Shown one piece after another: positions 8,183 through 19,974 of a DNA stretch of 64,000 nucleotides (positions within the stretch are counted from its first letter, which is position 1; each line of letters starts with the position of its first letter). A model generated the notes under the pieces. It had not been told where the DNA came from. It searched no databases and saw only the letters and a list, made by a program, of their open reading frames with translations. This stretch comes from Dryocola boscaweniae (GTDB lineage: Bacteria > Pseudomonadota > Gammaproteobacteria > Enterobacterales > Enterobacteriaceae): NCBI RefSeq assembly GCF_025215095.1, contig NZ_JALHAP010000071.1, positions 62,001 through 126,000 of the forward strand, in the 5' to 3' direction. The translations under genes and the position numbers were made by a program.

Positions 8183-8881
8183 CTAACGGCGAATAATGTG
8201 CTTCACGATGTATTTATTCGTGTTTTGATAAATATCTGATAAATCAACCACCTTGTTATCCTGAGAATAGCTCACCGACTGCACCCGCAGCAGCAGTGAA
8301 TTCGGCGGGACCTGCAACAATTCAGCCTGCTCTTTCGTGGCCTGCACCGGGGTGTAGCTGCGGTGACTTTCGAGAATGGTAATATTGCACTCCTTGCGAA
8401 AGTAGTTGAATTTTGACTGCTCCATATTGCCGATGCTAAGCCAGGGAAAAAGTGCAACGGGAATATAGCTGTTCTCAACCAGGATCGGTATGTCATCAAT
8501 AATGCGAATCCTGCGGATGTAATAGACTTTTTCACCGGTTTCGATTTTCAACTGCTGGGCAATGGCCGGAGGCGCGTCGAGCATGGAAAACTCAATCACT
8601 TTGTTCACATAGTTTGTTACGCCCACGATGTTCATCTGGTAGTTAAAACCATCCAGTTCGCCGCCGTGGTAATTGATTTTACGTGCCACAAACGAACCGC
8701 TTCCGTGGCGTTTAACGATGAGTTTTTCATCTGCCAACTGGGCCAGAGCCTTTCTCACCGTCATAACGGAAACCTGCAGCTCCTGCGCCAGCGCTTTTTC
8801 GCTCGGGAGGATGTCGCCAATTTCATACTCCTCGCTATTGATGCGAAATTTTATCTCGTCAGCAATTTTTTTGTATATCAC
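8183..8881 (-). CDS. GntR/HutC-family regulator with UTRA domain
   Basis: Transcription factor of 232 residues, divergent from the alpha-glucoside PTS operon and so its likely repressor. The N-terminal winged helix is clear (ILPSEKALAQELQVSVMTVRKALAQL; KRHGSGSFVA), followed by a UTRA ligand-binding domain (YIRRIRIIDDIPILVENSYIP). The start is a GTG (GTG ATA TAC AAA) at 8879-8881. By family precedent (TreR, FrlR type) a phosphorylated sugar taken up by the PTS would release it from DNA. Moderately AT-rich compared with its target genes. Confidence 0.9.
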   Translation of the reverse strand: MIYKKIADEIKFRINSEEYEIGDILPSEKALAQELQVSVMTVRKALAQLADEKLIVKRHGSGSFVARKINYHGGELDGFNYQMNIVGVTNYVNKVIEFSMLDAPPAIAQQLKIETGEKVYYIRRIRIIDDIPILVENSYIPVALFPWLSIGNMEQSKFNYFRKECNITILESHRSYTPVQATKEQAELLQVPPNSLLLRVQSVSYSQDNKVVDLSDIYQNTNKYIVKHIIRR

Positions 8882-9142
8882 TTCTGGATCTCTATTTTTT
8901 AGCCTGAAGAATCAAGAACAATTTAATTTATTGTATTTTATGTGTTTTTTAATATGTTGAGCATATTTTTATATAACTCATATATAAAACTAATCAAACT
9001 TATATATCTCTTTTCGTTTTGATTGTATGACTCATCTCACAAATGCCCTCTTTTTGGCTCTGTCTGGCTACTTTCACCGCTTAGGATAATTTCAACGTTC
9101 AGGTTTTGTGCAAGCAATCTGCAAGAAGTGAGGGTGTGCCAG
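8882..9142. promoter_or_regulatory. Divergent control region of the alpha-glucoside PTS
   Basis: Very AT-rich 261-base region between the regulator and the PTS gene. It contains an inverted repeat with perfect 8-bp arms ATATATAA / TTATATAT (8980-9007, 12-base spacer), a candidate GntR/HutC operator. Promoter boxes are hard to single out in such AT-rich DNA. The PTS ribosome site is GAGGG at eight bases before the ATG at 9143. Confidence 0.5.
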
Positions 9143-12021
<2,879 letters not shown>

Positions 12022-12030
12022 TTACTACTG

Positions 12031-12052
12031 CCAGCATCTTTCGGGATGCTGG
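12031..12052. terminator. Hairpin terminator after the alpha-glucoside operon
   Basis: Perfect 8-bp stem CCAGCATC / GATGCTGG with a six-base loop, ten bases after the phospho-glucosidase stop. T tract is weak. Confidence 0.6.
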
Positions 12053-12153
12053 TCTTAACCATAGCGGCGCGCAAAATCAGGACAACTTCGTAGGCTCTTT
12101 TCGCTGATTTCATCATCACAGAGCAATAATCACCCTTGCGCCGCTTTTTTGAT

Positions 12154-14781
12154 TTACGTTTTCTCTTCCAGCCGCTGCTGCGCTGCGGCATCAATTGCCG
12201 CTCTTTTTTCCTTCAATGTTTCAAGGCTCATCGGCTTGCTGATTAAATAGCCCTGGGTTTCATCGCACTCAAGCATTTTTAATTTCTGTAGCTGCCCCTG
12301 CGTTTCCACGCCTTCGGCGGTAATACTCAGCGAGAACGCTTTCCCCAGCCCGATGATATTCTCCACAATGGTATTGGCGCTTTCGCTTTCAGGCATGCCG
12401 GAGATAAAGGATTTATCAAGCTTGATGCCGTCAAACGGGAAATTGCGCAGGTAGCTTAGCGACGAGTAGCCGGTGCCAAAGTCATCCATCAGCAGGCGCA
12501 CGCCAATATTTTTCAGCGCCTGCATCAGCTCCAGGCTATTTTCCGGGTCCCACAGCGTGGCGTTTTCGGTCACTTCAATTTCCAGACGACCGGGGTCAAG
12601 CTGCGATTCACGCAGCGCATCGCTTATGCGATCCACAATTCCCCAGGACTGAAACTCGACCGCAGAAATATTGACCGAAACCGCCAGCCCCTCAAGCGAC
12701 TGTTGAGCATCGCGGCAGGCGGTTTTCAGTACCCATTCGCTGATGGAGGCGATAAGCCCGGTTTCTTCCGCAAGGGTAATAAACTGGTCCGGCATTAATA
12801 ATCCAAGCTGCGGATGCTGCCAGCGGATCAGCGCTTCCGCCGCAACAATCTGCGAAGAATTAAGGTCGTAACGCGGCTGATAGACCAGGCAGAACTGCTG
12901 CAGTTTGATTGCCTCGCGCAGGCTGTCTTCCATTTCGCGGCGCTGCACCATCTGCTGGGCCATCTCTGGCGTGTAGAACAGCCATTTGTTACGCCCGGAG
13001 TTTTTCGCCTTATAAAGCGCGATATCGGAATAGCGCAGCAGGTCTCCCGCATCCACGGCGTCGTGCGGGGCGAGGGCGATGCCCAGGCTGGCGCCAATAA
13101 ATATCTCATGCCCGTTAATCATGAACGGGCGCAGCAGCTCGGTGATAATTTTCTTACACAGGGTTTCAAGGTAATGATGATCGTCAATATCCGGGATTAT
13201 GAGGATAAATTCGTCGCCTCCCTGGCGCGCTACCAGATCGTTATCCCGAATGCAGCGGCGCAGCCTTGCGGATACTTCATGCAGCACTTTGTCCCCGGCG
13301 GCGTGGCCAAACAAGTCGTTGACCGGCTTAAATTTATCCAGGTCGAGGCTTATCATCGCCAGCGGCTGCTCAAGGGTAGGCAGCGCCTGCAGTTTGCCCT
13401 CCAGAAATTCACGCATTCGCATCCGGTTTGGCAGGCCGGTCAGCTCATCATGTCTTGAGAGATACTGCACGCGCTGCTGCGCTTCAACTTCAAGGGTGAC
13501 ATCCGTCGCGGTACCGCGATAACCCGTCACGCCTTCCGGTGTGATAACCGGTTTGATGGCTATGTGGCAGTAGCGCTGGTGGTCCATTGCCGAGCGATAC
13601 CTGCAGTGGAGCAGGCGACGGTGGCCTGTCTGGCCCGGCTGGGTTATCCACTCAGCCAGCGAAAGATTATCGGCCTCCATTAAGGCGGTAACGGGTTGGC
13701 CAAGCCAGGCTGAGATGCTGTGCCCGGTAATGCCGGGGAACCTGTCTGACAGCCAGGTGAAGCGTAACTCGTTATCCGTTTCCCATATCCAGTCCGTTGT
13801 GGCTTCGGCAACGTCCCGGAAGCGACGCTCGCTGGCGGCTAACGCCTGTCGGCTCTGGGCGAGCAGGTAACTGTTTTCGTCAAACATGCGGGCTTTTTTC
13901 AGCAGGTTACGGCTCTGGCCCCAGGCGAGCGCGCCACAGCCGAACGCCAGCAATATCAGCAGAGGCAGAATATAGTGAATTAGCTGGCGGCCCGGCTCCT
14001 CGCTTTTCCATTCAAGGGTAAGCGACTGGCCGTTTACGGGCAGCGTCAGCGTGCCGCGTCTGCCTTCCGGGCGAGGCGCGTCTTTTTTCTGAACGCGGGT
14101 TTCATCAATGCCGTACTCTTCGCCCATTTGCGCAAGCTTTTTGTCATCCAGCACATCGACAAACACCAGCGTGGAAGACGAACCGGAAACAAGATGGACG
14201 TGTTCATCATCGCCGTTAGTTATCTTTGCCATTGCCACCAGCGCGGGGTGGCCCTCATGCAGCACCATCGTGTAGGTAAGCGGCAAAGCGTCGGGCCTGT
14301 TCATCGACTGCAACAGCGTGGGCAGAGGATTTTCGCCGAGCCATTCTGTCAGGCTTCGGGATGAAAGCTGGCCCTTAATGACGCTGTAACGGGTCTGCTC
14401 TGCGCCATCCAGAACGAAAATTCCTTCATATTGATAATCGCGATAAAGCGAGCTGCCCATATTTTGCCGGGCGTAGGCCCATTCAGGATCGACGGTGACG
14501 TGCAGATGCGCATAAGCTTCGCCCCACCAGGCGTAATCTTTGATGTGGGTTGAAAGCGTATCCACACGATTATGCAGAGCCTTTTGCAGCAGCTTGCCGC
14601 TTTGCTCGTCGGCATCCCGGTTAATGCTGTTGGCTATGGAAAGCAGTGAGAATATCGCCACCACGAACAGCAAAGCCAGCAGCGACACCATCAGCAGGAG
14701 CGCGCGTTTTATAAAGGCGGCGGTGGTGCGATAGTCAGCGTCCGGGCTCGTAACATCATTTTCAAGTGAATAATTTTTCAT
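12154..14781 (-). CDS. Membrane CHASE4-PAS-GGDEF-EAL protein (c-di-GMP cyclase/phosphodiesterase)
   Basis: An 875-residue sensor enzyme for cyclic di-GMP. Order: membrane segment near residues 28-50, periplasmic CHASE4-like domain (KDYAWWGEAYAHL), second membrane segment near 270-288, PAS domain (WIWETDNELRFTWLSDRFPG), GGDEF domain with intact RQGGDEF, and EAL domain with AAEALIRWQHP, DDFGTGYSSL and TAEGVETQGQ. Both active sites look complete, so it could make or degrade c-di-GMP depending on its periplasmic signal. Single gene with no obvious partner; the nearest neighbours are unrelated. It could influence adhesion or motility. Confidence 0.92.
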   Translation of the reverse strand: MKNYSLENDVTSPDADYRTTAAFIKRALLLMVSLLALLFVVAIFSLLSIANSINRDADEQSGKLLQKALHNRVDTLSTHIKDYAWWGEAYAHLHVTVDPEWAYARQNMGSSLYRDYQYEGIFVLDGAEQTRYSVIKGQLSSRSLTEWLGENPLPTLLQSMNRPDALPLTYTMVLHEGHPALVAMAKITNGDDEHVHLVSGSSSTLVFVDVLDDKKLAQMGEEYGIDETRVQKKDAPRPEGRRGTLTLPVNGQSLTLEWKSEEPGRQLIHYILPLLILLAFGCGALAWGQSRNLLKKARMFDENSYLLAQSRQALAASERRFRDVAEATTDWIWETDNELRFTWLSDRFPGITGHSISAWLGQPVTALMEADNLSLAEWITQPGQTGHRRLLHCRYRSAMDHQRYCHIAIKPVITPEGVTGYRGTATDVTLEVEAQQRVQYLSRHDELTGLPNRMRMREFLEGKLQALPTLEQPLAMISLDLDKFKPVNDLFGHAAGDKVLHEVSARLRRCIRDNDLVARQGGDEFILIIPDIDDHHYLETLCKKIITELLRPFMINGHEIFIGASLGIALAPHDAVDAGDLLRYSDIALYKAKNSGRNKWLFYTPEMAQQMVQRREMEDSLREAIKLQQFCLVYQPRYDLNSSQIVAAEALIRWQHPQLGLLMPDQFITLAEETGLIASISEWVLKTACRDAQQSLEGLAVSVNISAVEFQSWGIVDRISDALRESQLDPGRLEIEVTENATLWDPENSLELMQALKNIGVRLLMDDFGTGYSSLSYLRNFPFDGIKLDKSFISGMPESESANTIVENIIGLGKAFSLSITAEGVETQGQLQKLKMLECDETQGYLISKPMSLETLKEKRAAIDAAAQQRLEEKT

Positions 14782-14961
14782 GCCTGTTTACCCAGAATAT
14801 CCGTTTGTAAGACTGACTGCCGATCAAGTTATTATCGACCTGATTCGCCGGGCCTTTATTACTGATGGGTAAACTGAAGATAGTTGATAACGAAAAGAAA
14901 AGGGGGCAAGCGGTGGATTTAAGCTTTGTCTGGCTGACGAATGTGGTGGGGGGGCCTGGCT

Positions 14962-15915
14962 TTATGGATTCCGTTTTGAAATCAAAGCCATTGCCCGTTT
15001 GCCGGATGATGCCGGATAGTTATTTTTAATGATATCTACCAGCGCTCGCAGGCTGGCGGGCATATGGCGGTTAGCCGGAAAATAAATACACAGGCCGGGG
15101 ATCGGCGGGCACCAGGACTCCAGAACCGCTACCAGCAGGCCCTTATCCAGCGCCGTCCGGGCGTGGAGTTCCGGGACATAGGCAATTCCCAGCCCTTTTA
15201 CGGCGGCATCCACCATCAATGCTGAACTATTCAGCGTCAGCGTGCCGGGCACGTCCAGGGCGATGCTCTGCCCGTGGCGGGAGAACTCCCAGCGATAACG
15301 TCTGCCGCCGGGTAAACGCTGACGAATACAGCGGTGCTGCACCAGTTCGTCCGGCACTTCAGGAGCAGGGTGCTGCGCCAGATAGGTCGGCGCGGCCACT
15401 GCCAGAAAACGGACATCATCACTAAAACGTACGGCTACCATATCGGCGGGCACATCCTCTGCCAGCCGAATACCGGCATCAAAACCCTCAGCGACGATAT
15501 CCGCCAGCCTGCCGTCCACCACCAGATCCAGCTCTACGCCGGGATAACGCGTCTGATACTCCTGTATTACCGTGTGCAGCAACAGATAAATCGCTTCTTC
15601 GCCGCCGTTGATGCGCAGGGTGCCCAACACTTGCCCTTGCGTATCCGCCACCTCTTCCAGCGCCTGCTCCAGCCCGCTCAGGTGCGGTGAAATACGTCGC
15701 AGCAACTGTTCTCCGGCTTCGGTCAGCGCCACGCTGCGCGTTGTGCGGTGCAGCAGGCGGATACCGAGACGCTCTTCCAGCCCGCGAATGGCGTGGCTTA
15801 ACGTGGAGCGAGTGACGCCGGACAGGTCCGCCGCTCGACGAAAGCTGCGCTGCTCCGCCACGGCGATAAAGGCTTTCAGATCAGATAAGGTGGGGGTCTT
15901 TATTGGTGATTTCAT
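14962..15915 (-). CDS. LysR-family regulator
   Basis: A 317-residue DNA-binding regulator. The N-terminal helix-turn-helix is typical (AVAEQRSFRRAADLSGVTRSTLSHAIRGLEERLG) and the remainder is the periplasmic-binding-like effector domain. It belongs by pattern to the AaeR/DmlR-like group of LysR proteins. A ribosome site GAGGTGAA precedes the ATG. The gene is divergent from the short-chain dehydrogenase at 16008, with 92 bases between the starts, so that gene is its probable target. Confidence 0.9.
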   Translation of the reverse strand: MKSPIKTPTLSDLKAFIAVAEQRSFRRAADLSGVTRSTLSHAIRGLEERLGIRLLHRTTRSVALTEAGEQLLRRISPHLSGLEQALEEVADTQGQVLGTLRINGGEEAIYLLLHTVIQEYQTRYPGVELDLVVDGRLADIVAEGFDAGIRLAEDVPADMVAVRFSDDVRFLAVAAPTYLAQHPAPEVPDELVQHRCIRQRLPGGRRYRWEFSRHGQSIALDVPGTLTLNSSALMVDAAVKGLGIAYVPELHARTALDKGLLVAVLESWCPPIPGLCIYFPANRHMPASLRALVDIIKNNYPASSGKRAMALISKRNP

Positions 15916-16007
15916 TTCACCTCTTCATGCTATTTGTTGAGTCTTATCATGCCAGTCATAGTGCCATAACCTTTATCCGTACGTTAATGCCTTTTACGGA
16001 GAACACG

Positions 16008-16841
16008 ATGAGCAACAAAACCTGGTTTATTACCGGCACCTCCACCGGCCTGGGGCGCCTGATGACAGAGCGACTGTTGGCGCGGGGTGACAGGGTTATT
16101 GCCACCCTGCGTAAGCCCGGCGCGCTGGACGATCAGCAAGCCGCTTATGGTCAGCAACTGCACGTTCTGCTGCTGGACGTCACGGATACCGAAGCGATTC
16201 GCGGCGTCGTAAAGCAGGCGTTTGAGTATGCCGGACGTATCGATGTGTTGGTCAGCAATGCGGGATACGGGCTGTTCGGCGCGGCGGAAGAGGTGAGCGA
16301 TGCACAGATTACACGTCAAATTGCCACCAATCTCACCGGCCCGGTTCAGTTGATTCGGGCGGTGTTGCCGTATCTGCGTCAGCAAGGAGGCGGACGTGTT
16401 GTTCAGGTCTCGTCGGAAGGGGGACAAATCGCCTGGCCGAATTTCAGCCTGTATCACGCCACTAAATGGGGTATTGAAGGATTTATCGAATCCGTTGCGC
16501 AGGAAGTGGCGCCGTTTGGCATTGACTTTCTGATAGCCGAGCCGGGTCCGACCGCCACGAATTTTGCCGCCGGGATTGATAGCGCTGAACCGATGAATTG
16601 CTATGACGACACGCCCGCTGGTGAGGTGCGTCGTGGCCTGGCGGATGGCAGTATCGCCATTAACGGCGATGCAGGAAAAACCGTGGACGCCATTATTGCC
16701 GCGGCGGATGCCGACAAACCCGCTATCCGCCTGGCGCTGGGCAGCAAGGCGTACCACGCCATACATGAGGCGCTGGCAACAAGGTTGCAGGTGCTTGAGG
16801 ACACGAAAGCGGTGGCGTTAAGCGTGGATAAAGATGCGTAA
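16008..16841 (+). CDS. Short-chain dehydrogenase/reductase
   Basis: A 277-residue NAD(P)-dependent oxidoreductase of the classical SDR family. Visible: the cofactor loop TGTSTGLGRLM, the NNAG-equivalent VSNAGYGLFG, the catalytic serine in VVQVSSEGGQ and YxxxK in YHATKWG. I chose the ATG at 16008 with ribosome site ACGGAGAA; an upstream in-frame extension of 35 codons runs back into the neighbouring regulator. Substrate unknown. Divergent from a LysR regulator, a very common arrangement for inducible SDR enzymes. Confidence 0.92.
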   Translation: MSNKTWFITGTSTGLGRLMTERLLARGDRVIATLRKPGALDDQQAAYGQQLHVLLLDVTDTEAIRGVVKQAFEYAGRIDVLVSNAGYGLFGAAEEVSDAQITRQIATNLTGPVQLIRAVLPYLRQQGGGRVVQVSSEGGQIAWPNFSLYHATKWGIEGFIESVAQEVAPFGIDFLIAEPGPTATNFAAGIDSAEPMNCYDDTPAGEVRRGLADGSIAINGDAGKTVDAIIAAADADKPAIRLALGSKAYHAIHEALATRLQVLEDTKAVALSVDKDA

Positions 16842-16849
16842 CTAAACGG

Positions 16850-16865
16850 TGAGCCGTGCGGCTCA
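16850..16865 (+). terminator. Short hairpin after the dehydrogenase
   Basis: Stem TGAGCC / GGCTCA with a GTGC loop, eight bases after the stop codon, followed by a loosely T-rich stretch (TCATTATTTAAAG). Weak candidate. Confidence 0.4.
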
Positions 16866-17032
16866 TCATTATTTAAAGGCGCTTACGGGCTCGTGATTCT
16901 GAGGATAAAACTTAAGCAACGCGGATAAGAAATGTTCTCTAAAAATATGTGAGCACCGGCCACGTCAGTAAGTAAGCAGTAAGAGTACCCCACCGATAAT
17001 CGCACTCTCATATTTATCTGTGGAGTACAAGC

Positions 17033-17809
17033 ATGGGATGCCGACACTATCACTTTCCGGTCAGGTGGGGCTTAACCGTTGCAATAACCAGCGCCTCGTT
17101 GATGATTCCATCCTCCACTTTTGGCGCAGAATGGGGAGTCGGCGTGGGCGCGGCAAGCACGCAAAAGCCTTATAAAGATATGTCGCGTGATACGACGCCT
17201 GTTCCGCTTCTCTATTTTGAGAACGATTATCTGCATTTTTTCGGCACCGAGGGGGAAATAAAACTCCCCGCTTTGAGGTTTGGTGAAACCCAGCGCGTAA
17301 ATTTCGGTCTTATCGGTAGATACGAGGGTTCTGGCTATGATGCTGACGATGCCAGTGTTCTTGATGGCATGGCGAAGCGCAAAAGCGGCTTTTGGGGTGG
17401 GGCGAAGGCGGAGTGGCAGAGTAGCTGGGTCAATATCAGCGCCGACTGGACGCACGATCTTTCAGGCAACAGCAAAGGACAACGGGTCAATATTGGCGCG
17501 AAGCGGACCTGGCTGCTGGGCGATTTCGCCTTAACTCCGCGGGTCGTCGCAACGTGGCATGATAAAAAATATGTCGATTACTATTACGGCGTGCGGGCGG
17601 ATGAAGTCCGCGACTGGCGGCAGGCCTGGCAGGGATCGTCTTCTTTTGGCGCGGAATTCGGCTTACGAAGCGTCTACCAGTTTAGCTCTCATCACTCTTT
17701 AATGCTGGATCTCGAGGCTACACGGCTTTCCTCCGAAGTGAAGGATAGTCCGTTAGTTGACCGTTCAACCGAAGACCGAATTTTCCTGGGATATCTGTAT
17801 CGCTTCTGA
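17033..17809 (+). CDS. MipA/OmpV-family outer-membrane protein
   Basis: A 258-residue outer-membrane beta-barrel protein. It has a signal peptide ending near STFGA, alternating strand patterns, GVGVGAASTQKPYKDM after the signal, and a C-terminal phenylalanine (FLGYLYRF) typical of outer-membrane proteins. MipA (E. coli) scaffolds murein hydrolases and related proteins respond to envelope stress and antibiotics; whether this one does is inference. Its stop codon overlaps the ATG of the response regulator, so the porin and the two-component system form one unit. Confidence 0.85.
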   Translation: MGCRHYHFPVRWGLTVAITSASLMIPSSTFGAEWGVGVGAASTQKPYKDMSRDTTPVPLLYFENDYLHFFGTEGEIKLPALRFGETQRVNFGLIGRYEGSGYDADDASVLDGMAKRKSGFWGGAKAEWQSSWVNISADWTHDLSGNSKGQRVNIGAKRTWLLGDFALTPRVVATWHDKKYVDYYYGVRADEVRDWRQAWQGSSSFGAEFGLRSVYQFSSHHSLMLDLEATRLSSEVKDSPLVDRSTEDRIFLGYLYRF

Positions 17810-18495
17810 TGGGCAGAATACTTTTAATTGAAGATCATGATCATCTGGCCGGGCTTATTTGCAAGGGGCTGGCTAAAGCGGGGATCTCTGCCGATATTGT
17901 CGGCAGCAGGGAAGCTGCGTTAAGCGCGCTTAAGCTGGTTTCTTACCAGGCGCTGGTGCTTGACCGCGGTTTGCCTGACGGGGATGGCCTGCTTCTGCTG
18001 CGGCAACTAAAGCTGCGTAATCTTACTTTACCCTGCCTGATCCTCACCGCGCGCGACGCTTTGCATGACCGGATCGAGGGGCTGGAGGCGGGCGCGGATG
18101 ACTATCTTGCAAAACCTTTTGCTATGGCGGAACTGGTAGCGCGCGTGCGGGCTTTGCTGCGCCGCCCGGCCCTGAGCCAGGAGCCGGAGCTTGCCTATGG
18201 CGATGTTACGCTGCTGTCCGATGCCGGGATCGTATGCTGCGGCGATAAGCATAGCGTGCTCGCCCCGGCGGAAATGCAGATTATGATGACGCTGCTGCAC
18301 AAACAGGGCGGGATAGTTCGCCGCAGCGCGATGGAAGCAGCCGGCTGGGGGCTGAGCGAAACGGTTACGCCGAACGCCCTTGATGTGGCCCTGCATCGTT
18401 TACGCCGCAAGCTTGCGGCTGTTGGTTCCGGGCTGCACATCGTCAATCTGAGGGGGCAGGGCTATGCGCTGCAAAAAGCCAACGTGGATGAATAG
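17809..18495 (+). CDS. OmpR/PhoB-family response regulator
   Basis: A 228-residue response regulator: receiver domain (IEDHDHLAGL acid pocket, phospho-acceptor Asp in ALVLDRGLPDGD, Thr in LILTARD, Lys in LAKPF) and a C-terminal winged helix (PNALDVALHRLRRKL; LRGQGYAL). The start overlaps the stop of the mipA-like gene (TGATG) and its stop overlaps the kinase start, so all three are coupled. It presumably controls the upstream porin-type gene among others. The system resembles QseB/PmrA-type regulators but I cannot name it. Confidence 0.92.
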   Translation: MGRILLIEDHDHLAGLICKGLAKAGISADIVGSREAALSALKLVSYQALVLDRGLPDGDGLLLLRQLKLRNLTLPCLILTARDALHDRIEGLEAGADDYLAKPFAMAELVARVRALLRRPALSQEPELAYGDVTLLSDAGIVCCGDKHSVLAPAEMQIMMTLLHKQGGIVRRSAMEAAGWGLSETVTPNALDVALHRLRRKLAAVGSGLHIVNLRGQGYALQKANVDE

Positions 18496-19840
18496 CCTGT
18501 CGATAAGGATCCTGGTGGCTTATGTGGCGGGCACGCTGCTGAGTATCGGCCTGCTGGTGCTTTTTGGCGCGATAGTCCAGGATCGGCTGCCGGGCATGGA
18601 GCTTCCCGACCGTGCGCAGGCGCTGGTCGGGCATCTGAAATTCGATACGAAGGGCAAGCCGACAGGATTAATCGACAGCAAAGAGCATCCTCTGTGGATT
18701 TATAACAGCCTGCGCCAGGAAACCGCATGGAGGCTGCTGGATGAGAAGGGTAATGTCGTGCTTGTCTCGGCGGATAAAAAATTCTGGCCGGCCCGTAAAG
18801 ATATTACAGAATTGCCCTTCCGACGTTTTACGTTCAACCGGGAAGGCGTGCTCTACGAGGGAGCGACCGGAACCGTTGAAAATAATGGGCGAACGTGGTT
18901 TTTGCAGTTAGTCGTCAGCTCGCGAATCGTCGATTTTTTGCATCAGGGATTTGCGCTGCCTTTTATCCAGCTCGGCATTGTCACTTTTAGCCTGTTGCTG
19001 CTGCTGATTTTTACCGTTTGCGCCTGCGTCAGCCTGAAATATTCGTTACGACCGCTGCGCAACGTTTCGCAGGCCGCCATGCAAATCTCCCCGCAGGCGC
19101 TTAGCGAACGTCTGCGCACAGAACAGGTTCCCGCTGAACTTATCCCGCTTATTACAAGCTTCAACCAGGCGCTCGATCGGCTGGAGAACGGCTTTCGCAC
19201 CCAGCAGGATTTTCTTGCCAGAGCCGCGCATGAGTTAAAAACGCCGCTGACGCTGTTGCGCACGGAAGTAGAGTTGATGGAGGACAATACCGAAGCTCGT
19301 GAAACGTTGTTAGCACAGGTTGCCCATCTTTCGCGTCAGGTGCAGCAACTGCTGCTGCTGGCGGAAGCGAGCGAGCCGCTCAGCTATCAGTTCACCGATG
19401 TGGACGTCTATCAGATTACCTGTGATACGGTGAACTATCTGCAAAAAATAGCGGATGACGCCAGCGTTAAGCTCACAATCAACGCAGCGGAAGAAATAAG
19501 CAAATGGCGGGCAGATCGCGGCGCGTTCTTCACTCTGCTAAAAAACCTGATTGAGAATGCCGTCCAGCATTCTCCGGCGGGCGCCACGGTCAGCGTTGAT
19601 ATCCGCTCCGGCAGCCTGAGCGTGCACGATCGAGGCGCTGGCGTCGCAGAGGAACATATACCGCACCTGTTTGAACGGTTCTGGCGCGGCGCGCATCGTC
19701 GGGACGTTGGCGCCGGGCTGGGTTTGGCTATCTGTCAGGAGATTTGTTCCGCACATGGCTGGACGCTGGCTGCCTTTAATGGCGAGATTGGGCTGGTTGC
19801 CCGGGTGGACAGAGGCGGAGTAACGATAGAGTCAGATTAG
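18488..19840 (+). CDS. Two-component sensor histidine kinase
   Basis: A 450-residue inner-membrane kinase and partner of the preceding regulator. Start set at the ATG of MNSLSIRILV, which overlaps the regulator stop; an in-frame ATG eight codons earlier lies inside the regulator gene. Two membrane segments (about residues 8-30 and 155-180) bracket a periplasmic domain of about 120 residues. Cytoplasmic part: HAMP, H-box AHELKTPLTLLR, N-box KNLIENAVQH, then HDRGAG and GAGLGLAICQEI ATP-binding motifs. All catalytic motifs look intact. Stimulus unknown; an envelope signal is likely given the MipA-like partner gene. Confidence 0.93.
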   Translation: MNSLSIRILVAYVAGTLLSIGLLVLFGAIVQDRLPGMELPDRAQALVGHLKFDTKGKPTGLIDSKEHPLWIYNSLRQETAWRLLDEKGNVVLVSADKKFWPARKDITELPFRRFTFNREGVLYEGATGTVENNGRTWFLQLVVSSRIVDFLHQGFALPFIQLGIVTFSLLLLLIFTVCACVSLKYSLRPLRNVSQAAMQISPQALSERLRTEQVPAELIPLITSFNQALDRLENGFRTQQDFLARAAHELKTPLTLLRTEVELMEDNTEARETLLAQVAHLSRQVQQLLLLAEASEPLSYQFTDVDVYQITCDTVNYLQKIADDASVKLTINAAEEISKWRADRGAFFTLLKNLIENAVQHSPAGATVSVDIRSGSLSVHDRGAGVAEEHIPHLFERFWRGAHRRDVGAGLGLAICQEICSAHGWTLAAFNGEIGLVARVDRGGVTIESD

Positions 19841-19872
19841 TCAGCGATAGCATTTTACATTCCGATAATAAA

Positions 19873-19887
19873 TGATTATGTTTCTCA
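19873..19887. promoter_or_regulatory. Candidate Fur box upstream of the YncE-like gene
   Basis: TGATTATGTTTCTCA matches the Fur 7-1-7 pattern TGATAATnATTATCA at 11 of 14 positions, and the bases just upstream (GATAATAAATG) extend the similarity. E. coli yncE is reported to respond to iron through Fur, which supports the reading. Confidence 0.45.
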
Positions 19888-19974
19888 TTTGCATTTGAGG
19901 GTGTTTTCTTGCGGAGCCCTGTCCGGCCTACCGCGATGCGCAACTTCTTCATTCAGACGGGAAAGGATCAAAAA

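Noticed and set aside
12814..13458. 214-codon open frame opposite the GGDEF-EAL gene
   Set aside because: Antisense to conserved catalytic domains; no ribosome site.
15984..16766. 260-codon open frame opposite the short-chain dehydrogenase
   Set aside because: Antisense shadow of a gene with complete SDR motifs.
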